Position numbers and translations under genes: made by a program. The notes under the pieces were generated by a model that was not told the origin of the DNA, did no database searches, and saw nothing but the letters and a program-made list of their open reading frames with translations. Below are positions 46,307 through 55,313 of a stretch of DNA of 64,000 bases, piece after piece; within the stretch, counting starts at the first letter, position 1, and the number at the start of each line of letters is the position of its first letter. Source of the stretch: G965216745 sp965216745 (GTDB lineage Bacteria > Pseudomonadota > Alphaproteobacteria > Rickettsiales > Anaplasmataceae); assembly GCA_965216745.1 (NCBI GenBank), contig OZ244191.1, positions 62,001 through 126,000 of the forward strand, read 5' to 3'.

Positions 46307-47168
46307 TAGAAGCAGCCTTAAGTTTGAGAAAATCTTCATCTGCATGATAAGAAGAGCGAGTTAAAGCACTGGATGAAACCATGCTGAAGCCCTTATTGTA
46401 AGCAGCATTTTTGTAAAAATCAAATTCATCCTGAGTGACATATTTTTCAACCTTGGCGTGACGAGATGTTGGCTGCAAGTATTGACCAATTGTGATAAAG
46501 TCAACTTTAGCTGAGCGTAAATCATCCATAACCTGTAAAACTTCTTCCTTAGTTTCACCCAACCCCAACATCAAACCAGATTTAGTAAAAATACTAGAAG
46601 AAAAATCTTTTGCAGATCTAAGTAAATATAATGAATGAAAGTATCTAGCTTTTGGGCGTATATGCGCGTAAAGCCTTGGTACGGTTTCTACATTGTGATT
46701 AAAAACATCAGGAAACGCATTTAGGACATCAAAGTAAGAATCTCCTTTGCCTCGAAAATCCGGAGTCAGTACCTCTATTGTCACATCAGATACCAGACGA
46801 ATCTTTGTTATACACTCAGCAAAATGCTTTGCTCCACCGTCGTCAAGATCGTCACGGTCAACAGAAGTAATCACTATATGTTTGAGAGATAGCTTAGAAA
46901 CAGCTTTTGCCAAATTATCGGGTTCATGAGGATCTAGCTGCAATGGTTTTCCGGTAGTCACATTACAGAACCTACACGCTCTTGTACATATAGACCCTAA
47001 TATCATTACAGATGCGTGACCTTTGTTCCAACACTCTCCTATGTTTGGGCAAGCAGCTTCTTCGCATACTGTGTTCAAGCCATGAGTCCTAACAAGAGAA
47101 CGCATTGAATCATAACCATAACCACCGGGAGCGCGAACTTTTGGTTTGATTCTTATTGTTTCGGTCAT
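46284..47168 (-). CDS. lipA: Lipoyl synthase
   Basis: Radical SAM enzyme that inserts sulfur into protein-bound octanoyl groups, needed for the pyruvate dehydrogenase whose PdhB is in this window. 294 residues. The LipA-specific cluster is CEEAACPNIGEC; the radical SAM cluster is CTRACRFCNVTTG. TSVDRDDLDDGGAKHFAECI and VGLGE-type LMLGLGETKEEVLQVMDDL follow. Full length. Confidence 0.97.
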   Translation of the reverse strand: MTETIRIKPKVRAPGGYGYDSMRSLVRTHGLNTVCEEAACPNIGECWNKGHASVMILGSICTRACRFCNVTTGKPLQLDPHEPDNLAKAVSKLSLKHIVITSVDRDDLDDGGAKHFAECITKIRLVSDVTIEVLTPDFRGKGDSYFDVLNAFPDVFNHNVETVPRLYAHIRPKARYFHSLYLLRSAKDFSSSIFTKSGLMLGLGETKEEVLQVMDDLRSAKVDFITIGQYLQPTSRHAKVEKYVTQDEFDFYKNAAYNKGFSMVSSSALTRSSYHADEDFLKLKAASNGKRIDL

Positions 47169-47177
47169 AAAAAAGAT

Positions 47178-47453
47178 CTATAAAGATTTCTTAATAATTT
47201 GTTTTCTCAACGAAACGGCTTTAGGAGCAAGCTCACGACTTTTCATGCTCATCAAGAATTCATCAATTCCACCCTTAGTAGTTATTGTTCTCAATGCAGA
47301 AGTACAAACTTTTAACTTAATTGTCAAACCAAGAATTTTGCTAACAAAAGAATGTTTGTTTATATTAGGCTTATACTCACGCTTCGTCTTACGGTTTGAA
47401 TGTGAAACTCGATTCCCAGACATTCTTTTTTTACCAATAACTTCACAAATCAT
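47178..47453 (-). CDS. rpmB: 50S ribosomal protein L28
   Basis: 91 residues from the ATG at 47453: MICEVIGKKRMSGNRVSHSN with RKTKREYKPN, the usual family start. The open frame runs 18 codons further upstream, but that extension is unlike L28 and is not used. The C-terminal extension (SRELAPKAVSLRKQI) is normal for alphaproteobacterial L28. Confidence 0.94.
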   Translation of the reverse strand: MICEVIGKKRMSGNRVSHSNRKTKREYKPNINKHSFVSKILGLTIKLKVCTSALRTITTKGGIDEFLMSMKSRELAPKAVSLRKQIIKKSL

Positions 47454-47528
47454 AAAAAACCAAGCAAAAATATTCTTATATCTAACCCACAAAACAATAA
47501 ATGTCAACCCCTCAATAGCGCAAAAAGG

Positions 47529-48608
47529 TCAGACAACCCATCCGCCACCCAACACTCTGTTGCCTTGATATAACACACAGGCTTGGCCAGGAGAGACGAT
47601 TCTATGGGGTTCGTCAAAAACAACGGTCAAATTATCATCACCATCTTTAATGAAACTAGCTCCAACTGGACATTCAGAAGATCTAGTTCTAACCATAGCA
47701 TTTGCAGGAAAATGGTCGCAAATCCAATTAATCGCACCAACACGCAACTTATCTATCATTACCTGTGATTTGCTTCCAACAGTTATAGTATTGTCGAGGC
47801 TATTAATCGAAGCCACGTACATTGGCTCTGGCGAACTAACGTCTATACCTTTCCTTTGCCCTAGAGTATATCCAGCTATTCCGTTATGAGAACCTATGAC
47901 TTCACCTTCCATGTTTAATATGCGCCCCTTAGTTTGTTTTGAATATTTAGAAACAATATCTGTATAAGATTTAGAATTAACAAAACAAATGTCCTGACTT
48001 TCGGGTTTGTCAGCAATTTCAAGATTTAATTTCCTAGCCATCTCCCTAGTTTCAGATTTGGTTAACCCACCCAAAGGAAAGCGCAAGAAATCAAGCTGAG
48101 AGTTGGTTGTAGTAAATAAAAAATAACTCTGATCCTTAGATAAATCCACAGCCCTATGCATTTGGGGCTCTCCATTAATTTCAACTCTTTGAACATAATG
48201 CCCAGTCGCAAGGGCGTCTGCCCCTATATCATAAGCAGCCTTCAAGAGATCACGAAACTTTACAGTCTGGTTGCACAGAACGCAAGGGATTGGAGTTTTC
48301 CCCTCAGCATAAGAAGATGCAAATTTTGATATTACATCTCTTTCAAACACATCTTGATAATTAAATACATAGTGAGGAAAACCAAATTGTTCTGCAATTC
48401 TTTTTGCATCATAAATATCTCTTCCAGCACAACAGGTTTTTGATTTCGAGACATTAGAAGCATCATATAACTGCAAAGTAATACCAATAACTCTATATCC
48501 CATCTGAGACAAGCATGAAGCCACAACAGAACTATCTATACCTCCCGACATCGCAACCACAACAGTAGTGTCGCTTGGTTTTTTGTTTGAGAAAATTTCG
48601 GTTAACAA
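47529..48608 (-). CDS. mnmA: tRNA-specific 2-thiouridylase MnmA
   Basis: Thiolates U34 of tRNA-Lys, -Glu and -Gln. 359 residues. The P-loop is VVVAMSGGIDSSVVASCL (Ile for the usual Val); the catalytic cysteines are in PCVLCNQTVKF and the SQDICFV motif; NGIAGYTLGQRKG is also conserved. The start is TTG at 48608, supported by GAGG five bases upstream (AAGAGGTATATTTG) and by the absence of a later ATG before the P-loop. Confidence 0.95.
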   Translation of the reverse strand: MLTEIFSNKKPSDTTVVVAMSGGIDSSVVASCLSQMGYRVIGITLQLYDASNVSKSKTCCAGRDIYDAKRIAEQFGFPHYVFNYQDVFERDVISKFASSYAEGKTPIPCVLCNQTVKFRDLLKAAYDIGADALATGHYVQRVEINGEPQMHRAVDLSKDQSYFLFTTTNSQLDFLRFPLGGLTKSETREMARKLNLEIADKPESQDICFVNSKSYTDIVSKYSKQTKGRILNMEGEVIGSHNGIAGYTLGQRKGIDVSSPEPMYVASINSLDNTITVGSKSQVMIDKLRVGAINWICDHFPANAMVRTRSSECPVGASFIKDGDDNLTVVFDEPHRIVSPGQACVLYQGNRVLGGGWVV

Positions 48609-48701
48609 ATATACCTCTTAGAGATCTATGCAGAACTTAGATATTATTATAAATAATAATATAAATCTATAAAAATCAAAAACAGAAACTAAATATAACA
48701 A

Positions 48702-50336
48702 TCAGTAAAACTTGACCCTATACAAGGACTCGAGATATGACTTAAAATCAGAAAAAAACGATTCATAAATAGATTGCCTAATACCAAAACCCAAATCATT
48801 GGCTGCAAGTTCATTGAATTCAGGATCGATTCTATCACGCACAATCAAAAAAAGGTCGTTAATTGGGCCAACGAGCTTGTTTGTTGGAGCAGAGAAAATT
48901 GCTCTAATTACGCTTTCATCGAAAACCCCAACATCACTGCGCTTAAGAGTTGCAGTTTTATGATCAATTTCATCCCAATCAGCGTTAAGAAGCTCTTGTT
49001 CTTTGGATTTAATCATAAGCTCAACATATCTATCCCGCCAGACTTGTTCCAGAGAATATATAGCCTCAGAAAAAGTCATTTTTAGAGGCTCAACCACGGA
49101 GCTAACATTTGCATAAAAATAACAACCATTTATCAGCACAAAATCATCTGGGTTGAATATAGCAATAGCAATATCAGAATCAGAATCTTTGTACACAATG
49201 CCAGGATCTTTAACTTCTAAATTATATTTAGTTGCAATGTCCGAAACATCTGACCCAACAGCAAAATCTCTTGCTATGTCATCCATCATGCCAGACATTA
49301 TCAGGTTTCTTTGCATCTGTTCAAAATCATTTTTCAAGGAATCGTATTGCTCTATACTCAACTGATCGTAACTCTTGTCCTGTACCTCAAAAACATAAAA
49401 AGCATCATTAGAATACTTATGCAAAAACCTCTCTCCTTTCGATAACCCTAAAATAGTATCAAAAAAAATCTTATCCACGCTGTAATATCCAACTTCATTC
49501 ATTTTAGAACCAAGATCACACATATTGTCAATGCAATTTTGGGCAGAATCGAAATCATTAAAAACCTGATAAGCAAGATCTAGCTTTATAGATAGTTTTT
49601 CTGACTTAACTTTCAAATCATCAATATAGGATTTTGGATCCACATAGATGTTACTTGGACATATTTTAATGTATTGGCCATATCTTGCTTCTGGAAAAAA
49701 GAAATCTCCATTATCATATATAGCTTGTAGATCTTCATTTGTGGGATCAGGGAAATCTATAACATCATCTTTAGAGAATTCTATATAATCAACAACTCTC
49801 TTATGATACTTGTTATCAAACAATAATTTATTTAAGTGGCTATGTGGAAAATCTATAGATTTTGTAAACAAGCTATGTATACTTTCCGATAATATTGTAT
49901 GATTAATCTCTGAAATGTAATCTTGCTCAGTTAAACCAGAATTACTCAATGATAATTGATATTGATCATAATCAAATTTTCCGTCAGATTGAAATTCGTC
50001 TAATCCACGTATAACTTGCGAAATTAAATCATTATTTGATTCAAGTTTCATGTCACGAAACAAATTTTGCATAAGACGCTTATAGATAAGTTTATCTAAT
50101 ACAATTTTTTTCAGAGCATCACTGTGATTATCAGTATCAATTGAAATACCTAAAACATTAGCAATATAATAAAATTCAAGCTCATACTCTTTCTGAAATT
50201 CTTTTTTTGATATATCTATGCTTCCCACTCTAGCAACAAGATCTTTTTTTGGGAAAATAATAGATTCTACGAAAGGAAACAAAAAAGAAATTATTATTAT
50301 AAAAATAATAAACCTAGTCCAAAAACTCTTATACAT
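48702..50336 (-). CDS. PpiD/SurA_N-type periplasmic chaperone
   Basis: 544 residues with an N-terminal membrane anchor (about 9-27, FIIFIIIISFLFPFVESI) and the SurA_N-like helical domain (VARVGSIDISKKEFQKEYEL, VLDKLIYKRLMQNLF). The region where PpiD carries its parvulin domain (about 230-330) is only weakly similar (LGSKMNEVGYYSVDKIFFDT, GLSKGERFL) and lacks a clear active site, so isomerase activity is doubtful. It probably helps outer-membrane or secreted proteins leaving SecYEG. GAGG six bases before the ATG. Confidence 0.75.
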   Translation of the reverse strand: MYKSFWTRFIIFIIIISFLFPFVESIIFPKKDLVARVGSIDISKKEFQKEYELEFYYIANVLGISIDTDNHSDALKKIVLDKLIYKRLMQNLFRDMKLESNNDLISQVIRGLDEFQSDGKFDYDQYQLSLSNSGLTEQDYISEINHTILSESIHSLFTKSIDFPHSHLNKLLFDNKYHKRVVDYIEFSKDDVIDFPDPTNEDLQAIYDNGDFFFPEARYGQYIKICPSNIYVDPKSYIDDLKVKSEKLSIKLDLAYQVFNDFDSAQNCIDNMCDLGSKMNEVGYYSVDKIFFDTILGLSKGERFLHKYSNDAFYVFEVQDKSYDQLSIEQYDSLKNDFEQMQRNLIMSGMMDDIARDFAVGSDVSDIATKYNLEVKDPGIVYKDSDSDIAIAIFNPDDFVLINGCYFYANVSSVVEPLKMTFSEAIYSLEQVWRDRYVELMIKSKEQELLNADWDEIDHKTATLKRSDVGVFDESVIRAIFSAPTNKLVGPINDLFLIVRDRIDPEFNELAANDLGFGIRQSIYESFFSDFKSYLESLYRVKFY

Positions 50337-50410
50337 AAAAATCCTCAGAGATTCACAAATGTAAAATATATTACAACAGAATTAAAAATGATAGCCTCAA
50401 AGGTAGTGAA

Positions 50411-51859
50411 TCATCCAACAGATTCTCCCTCAAGACTGATTCCCAAAAGAGCACGAGCTTCAACAGCAAATTCCATGGGCAAATTATTTAAGACTTCTTT
50501 GCAAAATCCCGCAACTATCACTACAATAGCATCTTCTTCTGACAAACCTCTTTGCTTACAATAATATAGCTGATCTTCGCTCACCTTTGAAGTTGAAGCT
50601 TCATGCTCTAATAAAGCAGTACTATTTTTTGACTCTATGTATGGTATAGTACTAGCACAAGAACTTTTTCCAATCAGCAGAGAGTCACATTGGGTGTAAT
50701 TGCGCGCATTTATGGCATTGGATTGAACCCTAACAAGACCTCTATAAGAATTGGAACTTTTTCCAGCAGATATGCCTTTCGATATTATCGTGCTCTTAGT
50801 GTTTTTTCCAATATGAATCATCTTCGTTCCGGTATCAGCTTTTTGCTTGTTATTTGTCAATGCAACAGAAAAAAATTCTCCTATAGAATTATCTCCTTGT
50901 AATATGCAGCTTGGATATTTCCAGGTAATAGATGATCCTGTTTCCAGCTGTATCCAAGAAACCTTAGAAGATTTTCCTCGACAAGCTGCTCTTTTCGTGA
51001 CGAAATTATATATACCACCATTCCCATCCTTGTCTCCAGGATACCAATTTTGAACAGTAGAATATTTTATTGTAGAGTTATCCAAAGCAACTAACTCAAC
51101 AACTGCTGCATGTAGCTGATTCTCTTTTCTCATTGGAGCAGTGCATCCCTCAAGGTAGCTAACATAACTATCTGTATCAGCAATTATAAGAGTTCTTTCG
51201 AACTGACCTGTGTTCATTTCATTGATTCTGAAATAAGTAGATAGATCCATAGGGCATTCCACTCCAGGAGGTATATATACAAAAGACCCATCGCTAAAGA
51301 CAGCAGCATTAAGAGATGCAAAAAAATTATCCGTATAAGGAACTACTGAACCTAGATATTTTTTGACCAAATCTGGATGCTTGACAATAGCTTCTGATAT
51401 AGAGCAAAAAATCACACCCATTTCTTCTAATTTATCCTTATAAGTACTACCCAGAGAAACGCTATCAAACACAAAATCAACAGCGACACCGGAAAGCTTT
51501 TCTTGCTCCTTAGTTGATATTCCTAGTTTTTTATAAGCTTCAAGTATTTTAGGATCTACATCTTCTAGAGACTTGGGAGAATCATTTTTTTTGGGTGAAG
51601 CATAATAATAAATATCTGAATAATCTATATGATCATAATCAAGACCGGCCCAATCAGGCTCTGACTGTAACTTCCAAGCATTATATGCTTTCATTCTATA
51701 TTCAAGCATCCATGATGGTTCTTTTTTTTTAGCAGATATGAATTCTATAATCTCCTCATCTATACCTTTTTTTGGTGGTAATTCGGATTCAATGTCAGTA
51801 TAAAAACCATATTTATATTCTCTCAAGCCTTTTTCCCGAATAATGTCTCTAACGGACAT
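50411..51859 (-). CDS. sufB: Fe-S cluster assembly scaffold SufB
   Basis: 482 residues, full length, with PEWMLEYR-type PSWMLEYRMKAYNAW, FIPPGVECPMDLSTYFRIN-like YIPPGVECPMDLSTYFRIN, ITWKYPSCILQGDNSIGEFF and the C-terminal HEASTSKVSEDQLYY block. Works with SufC and SufD as the cluster-building platform; those genes are not in the window. It stands alone between the PpiD-like gene and virD4. Confidence 0.97.
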   Translation of the reverse strand: MSVRDIIREKGLREYKYGFYTDIESELPPKKGIDEEIIEFISAKKKEPSWMLEYRMKAYNAWKLQSEPDWAGLDYDHIDYSDIYYYASPKKNDSPKSLEDVDPKILEAYKKLGISTKEQEKLSGVAVDFVFDSVSLGSTYKDKLEEMGVIFCSISEAIVKHPDLVKKYLGSVVPYTDNFFASLNAAVFSDGSFVYIPPGVECPMDLSTYFRINEMNTGQFERTLIIADTDSYVSYLEGCTAPMRKENQLHAAVVELVALDNSTIKYSTVQNWYPGDKDGNGGIYNFVTKRAACRGKSSKVSWIQLETGSSITWKYPSCILQGDNSIGEFFSVALTNNKQKADTGTKMIHIGKNTKSTIISKGISAGKSSNSYRGLVRVQSNAINARNYTQCDSLLIGKSSCASTIPYIESKNSTALLEHEASTSKVSEDQLYYCKQRGLSEEDAIVVIVAGFCKEVLNNLPMEFAVEARALLGISLEGESVG

Positions 51860-51981
51860 AGCACCACCACTACAATATAAAAGAAAATTGTATCACTTTA
51901 AGTAACAACAATCTAGAATATAATTAATACAGAAAAAGATTCACGCAAACAATTACTAATATTTGCATGCAAGGAAAATCA

Positions 51982-54153
51982 TTATTTTTCTTTATAGGTA
52001 TCTTTTTCTTGATCCAACTCATCTTCTTCAGTGTCATCTACATCGTCAAATGCATCATCATCTTCTTCTTCAGTGTCATCATCCTCATCAAAGTCACTAT
52101 CATCTTCTTCAGTATCATCATCCTCATCAAAGTCACTATCATCTTCTTCAGTATCATCATCCTCATCAAAGTCACTATCATCTTCTTCAGTATCATCATC
52201 CTCATCAAAGTCACTATCATCTTCTTCAGTGTCATCTTCTTCAGCAAACACCTTTTCTTTATCTTTCTGGACATAGTCTGATATATCATCTGTTTCTTTA
52301 TCAGATTCTTTCAAACTAACATCTTCATCTAAAACATCGTCAGCATCAGAATCAACATTATCTATTTCAGGGGCCTTGTTTTCTTCTAATTCTTTTTGCT
52401 TTCTCTCAAGCTTTTTAGCTTCAGCAAATTTTTGGGGATCAAAAGGTTCTTGAGTTGGTATAAAAATTGGGTCAATGATTTTTTTTGTAAAAGACTTGTC
52501 CTCAAAGAACTTGATTTTTTTCGATTTTATTGGTGCAGTAGACTCTATAAGTAAAATCTGTTCGTCTCGAGGCAACATTATCACCTCTTGCGGAAGAAGT
52601 AATGCTCTTTGAGTGTCTGAAATGTGAAGCGATCGTGCTCCTGGATTCAAGTCCATAAACTTAGGTCTATTCAACGATTCTTGTTTGACAGTTTTATTTC
52701 CTATAAGCTGTGATATAAGATTCGCAGTATCTATATTATTAGCAGCAAATGTTATTCTGTAGGTCGAGTTAGATAGAAATGAGTTCATTCCTGCTTCTTC
52801 GTATATACCTTTGAGCTGTTCGGTATCTTGTATTATCAAGAATAACCTAACATTATATCCACGAAAATAAGCTATACCAGTCTGAAATTGCTCCATTTTA
52901 CCCAAGCTAGGAAACTCATCCATCATAAAAAGAACACCATAAGGTTCATCGTCCCTAGGCAGATGCCTGCACAAGAACTCTGTAGCTTGTTGATAAAAAA
53001 CCTGCATTAAAGGTTCCATACGTTTTAAATTATCTGGCGTAAGACCAACATAAACAGTAGTTTTTTTCTTTTTAAACTCCATGAAATTAAAATCACTAGT
53101 AGCTGTAGCAGTATCAATCAATGGGTTGGCCCAAAGCTCTAAGGAGGAGTTCATATGTGAAATGACACCAGAACGCTCTTTTTCAGCTTTCTGCAAAAAC
53201 GCAGCTATGTTCATATATCCTACTGGATGAATTTGCTTGCCCATAGTATCCAGTACAACAGCAAGGTTATAAACAACGTCATCGCTTCTCATTGTTCTTA
53301 CCACTTCACCAAAAGATTTGATTTTATCCGGAACTGCAAGCAAATATAAAACTATGCCTAAAAACAAACTTCTTGCTTCATTTACCCAGAAGTCTTGCTC
53401 GGGCATCAACAGATTTGCTATCTTCTGCACATCATCAACCATTTGGCCAGGCTTTTCGCTAACCCAATCTATTGGATTGTAGCAATGGCTTATACCCTCA
53501 GGGTTTGCCGGCGACCAACAAAAAACTTCTTGTTTTAAGTGTTTCTGCCTCCATCCACTGGTTAATTCATAGTTTTCAAGCTTTATGTCATGTATAATAA
53601 CAGAATCTTCCCAAAACAATAAATTTGGAATAACAAATCCCACACCTTTACCTGAGCCTGTAGGAGCAAACAAAAGAGCATGTTGATATCCAGAAGCTAT
53701 CAAAAAACCTTTATCATCTCTTCCAAGCAATAATCCCGCTTTACTACGTAATCCAGCTTTCCTTATTTCTTTTTCATCAGCCCATTTAGCATCACCATGT
53801 AGAGATTCCTTTTGCTTGAAAGGACGCCACTTTAATAAATATTTTCTAATATTCCAAAATATTACCCCAACAATACCAAAAGGGGACAAAAGTGAGAAAA
53901 AAAGCTTCATTGATGTCAATGAATCATAATAATCTATATTAACCCACCAATGTGCTATATAATCGAAAATAGTAGGCCATAGCCTGTATGGAAAATCAGA
54001 CAAGCTGGGATTAAGAGAATTAAAGTCTAATGCACCAACTCCACCAATAAACAATATATAAATTGCAGCACCAAAATAAAAGCATGATCCAAAAGTTAAA
54101 GCTAACAACATTAGACCAGCTATTATATTTCTTATGCTACGACCTTCTTCCAT
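51982..54153 (-). CDS. virD4: Type IV secretion coupling ATPase VirD4 with acidic repeat tail
   Basis: Hexameric ATPase that brings substrates to the secretion channel. About 723 residues from the ATG at 54153, chosen because GAGG lies six bases upstream; a TTG at 54165 overlaps that ribosome site. Two or three N-terminal membrane helices (about 10-40 and 80-100). Walker A is FAPTGSGKGVGFVIPNL and Walker B is VLFMMDEFPSLGKM; a conserved block is AYFRGYNVRLFLIIQDTEQL. After about residue 590 the tail is strongly acidic, with four 13-residue repeats (unit TEEDDSDFDEDDD) and a basic end. Last gene of the virB8-virD4 string. Confidence 0.95.
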   Translation of the reverse strand: MEEGRSIRNIIAGLMLLALTFGSCFYFGAAIYILFIGGVGALDFNSLNPSLSDFPYRLWPTIFDYIAHWWVNIDYYDSLTSMKLFFSLLSPFGIVGVIFWNIRKYLLKWRPFKQKESLHGDAKWADEKEIRKAGLRSKAGLLLGRDDKGFLIASGYQHALLFAPTGSGKGVGFVIPNLLFWEDSVIIHDIKLENYELTSGWRQKHLKQEVFCWSPANPEGISHCYNPIDWVSEKPGQMVDDVQKIANLLMPEQDFWVNEARSLFLGIVLYLLAVPDKIKSFGEVVRTMRSDDVVYNLAVVLDTMGKQIHPVGYMNIAAFLQKAEKERSGVISHMNSSLELWANPLIDTATATSDFNFMEFKKKKTTVYVGLTPDNLKRMEPLMQVFYQQATEFLCRHLPRDDEPYGVLFMMDEFPSLGKMEQFQTGIAYFRGYNVRLFLIIQDTEQLKGIYEEAGMNSFLSNSTYRITFAANNIDTANLISQLIGNKTVKQESLNRPKFMDLNPGARSLHISDTQRALLLPQEVIMLPRDEQILLIESTAPIKSKKIKFFEDKSFTKKIIDPIFIPTQEPFDPQKFAEAKKLERKQKELEENKAPEIDNVDSDADDVLDEDVSLKESDKETDDISDYVQKDKEKVFAEEDDTEEDDSDFDEDDDTEEDDSDFDEDDDTEEDDSDFDEDDDTEEDDSDFDEDDDTEEEDDDAFDDVDDTEEDELDQEKDTYKEK
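52073..52228 (-). repeat. Four 39-base tandem repeats encoding the acidic VirD4 tail
   Basis: Units at 52073-52111, 52112-52150, 52151-52189 and 52190-52228, almost identical and in frame, each encoding TEEDDSDFDEDDD. Partial, diverged copies flank both sides. An in-frame minisatellite like this can change length without breaking the gene. Confidence 0.92.
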
Positions 54154-54299
54154 ATAGATCCTCAAAAAATGAAAAAAGAATAAAATAATACAAGGGCAAG
54201 AAATATTTGAAAATACTTACATATACCTAAAAAAGAAAGAAACAACGCAAATATTCAAATAAAGAATTACTCAAAAATAATACATTGAATATAAAAATT

Positions 54300-55292
54300 T
54301 TATTTCACATTCTGCTTACCTTTAGTCATCAAAATTTCTGATACATATCTCACTCCTCCTTGTGCTCGCTTTAGTTGTATTACAATATCAACAACATTAT
54401 TTATATATTCAAACACTTGGTCTGGAGGGATTCCCAAACCAGCCTGCATGACCATCAGTTTCAACTGCTGTATAGCCATTTTAGGGGTATCAGCGTGTAA
54501 GGTTGAAATTGAACCTGGATGACCAGTATTAATTGCGCGCAAAAAACTAAAAGCCTCTTTTCCTCTTAATTCACCCACTATAATTCTATCCGGCCTCAAT
54601 CTCAAACAAGATTCTATTAGATCTTGAATTGAAACTTGTGCACGACCTTGATCTCCTTTGGAAGCAGTTAGGTGAACTCTGTTAGGATGAGAAGAAAGAT
54701 CAATTTCACGAGCATCCTCTGCAGTTATAATTCGCTCTTCTTGTGGAATTAATTTCAATAATGCATTAGTAAAAGTAGTTTTTCCAGTAGAAGTTCCTCC
54801 GCTAATTATTATATTTTTTTTGTATAATACAGCTTTTTCTATAAATTGGGGTATATCTCCCGAATCAAGCAAATTTTGTAATTCTATAGCATCTTTATCA
54901 ATTTTTTCTCCTACAATAGTTTGGGAAAAAGCTCCCATTTTCTTATAATCCTCTAAAGAAAGCACCATTGCATGCGGCTTCCTTATAGACATAATCACAG
55001 AATCTGATTCACAAACTGGCGGAAACACAATTTGTATACGATAACCATTAGGCAAAGTAGCTGAAAGCAGTGGTTTTTCTTCGCTCAAGTATTGATCTGT
55101 AGCTTGCCCTATCAATTTTGCTAAACCTTTAAGATGAGCAAATGTTAACTCATCAATAACTCTACGCTCTATAGATCCAGCTTTCTCAATCCATGCTTCT
55201 TGAGGTTTGTTTATAGAAATCTCATTTACATCTTTTTTATCAAACATACTATATAAGGGGCGAAGATATGTCTCTAATGCTGCTTTAGTCAT
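54300..55292 (-). CDS. virB11: Type IV secretion ATPase VirB11
   Basis: Hexameric traffic ATPase at the inner-membrane face of the channel. 330 residues: N-terminal domain, Walker A IISGGTSTGKTTFTNALL, RIITAEDAREIDL (Asp box), LRLRPDRIIVGELRGKEAF (Walker B) and INTGHPGSISTLHADTP (His box). Complete. Confidence 0.97.
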   Translation of the reverse strand: MTKAALETYLRPLYSMFDKKDVNEISINKPQEAWIEKAGSIERRVIDELTFAHLKGLAKLIGQATDQYLSEEKPLLSATLPNGYRIQIVFPPVCESDSVIMSIRKPHAMVLSLEDYKKMGAFSQTIVGEKIDKDAIELQNLLDSGDIPQFIEKAVLYKKNIIISGGTSTGKTTFTNALLKLIPQEERIITAEDAREIDLSSHPNRVHLTASKGDQGRAQVSIQDLIESCLRLRPDRIIVGELRGKEAFSFLRAINTGHPGSISTLHADTPKMAIQQLKLMVMQAGLGIPPDQVFEYINNVVDIVIQLKRAQGGVRYVSEILMTKGKQNVK

Positions 55293-55313
55293 AAAATATA
55301 TTCCTTATTATAA

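Noticed and set aside
47454..47507. N-terminal extension of L28
   Set aside because: The 18 extra codons are hydrophobic and unlike any L28; the family start fits the ATG at 47453.
52073..52228. Regular repeats that might suggest a CRISPR array
   Set aside because: The units are directly adjacent with no spacers and are in frame with VirD4.
52031..52276. Ser-rich plus-strand frame over the VirD4 repeats
   Set aside because: It is the complement of the Asp/Glu codons (GAT/GAA read as ATC/TTC and shifted), so it follows from the repeats and has no support of its own.
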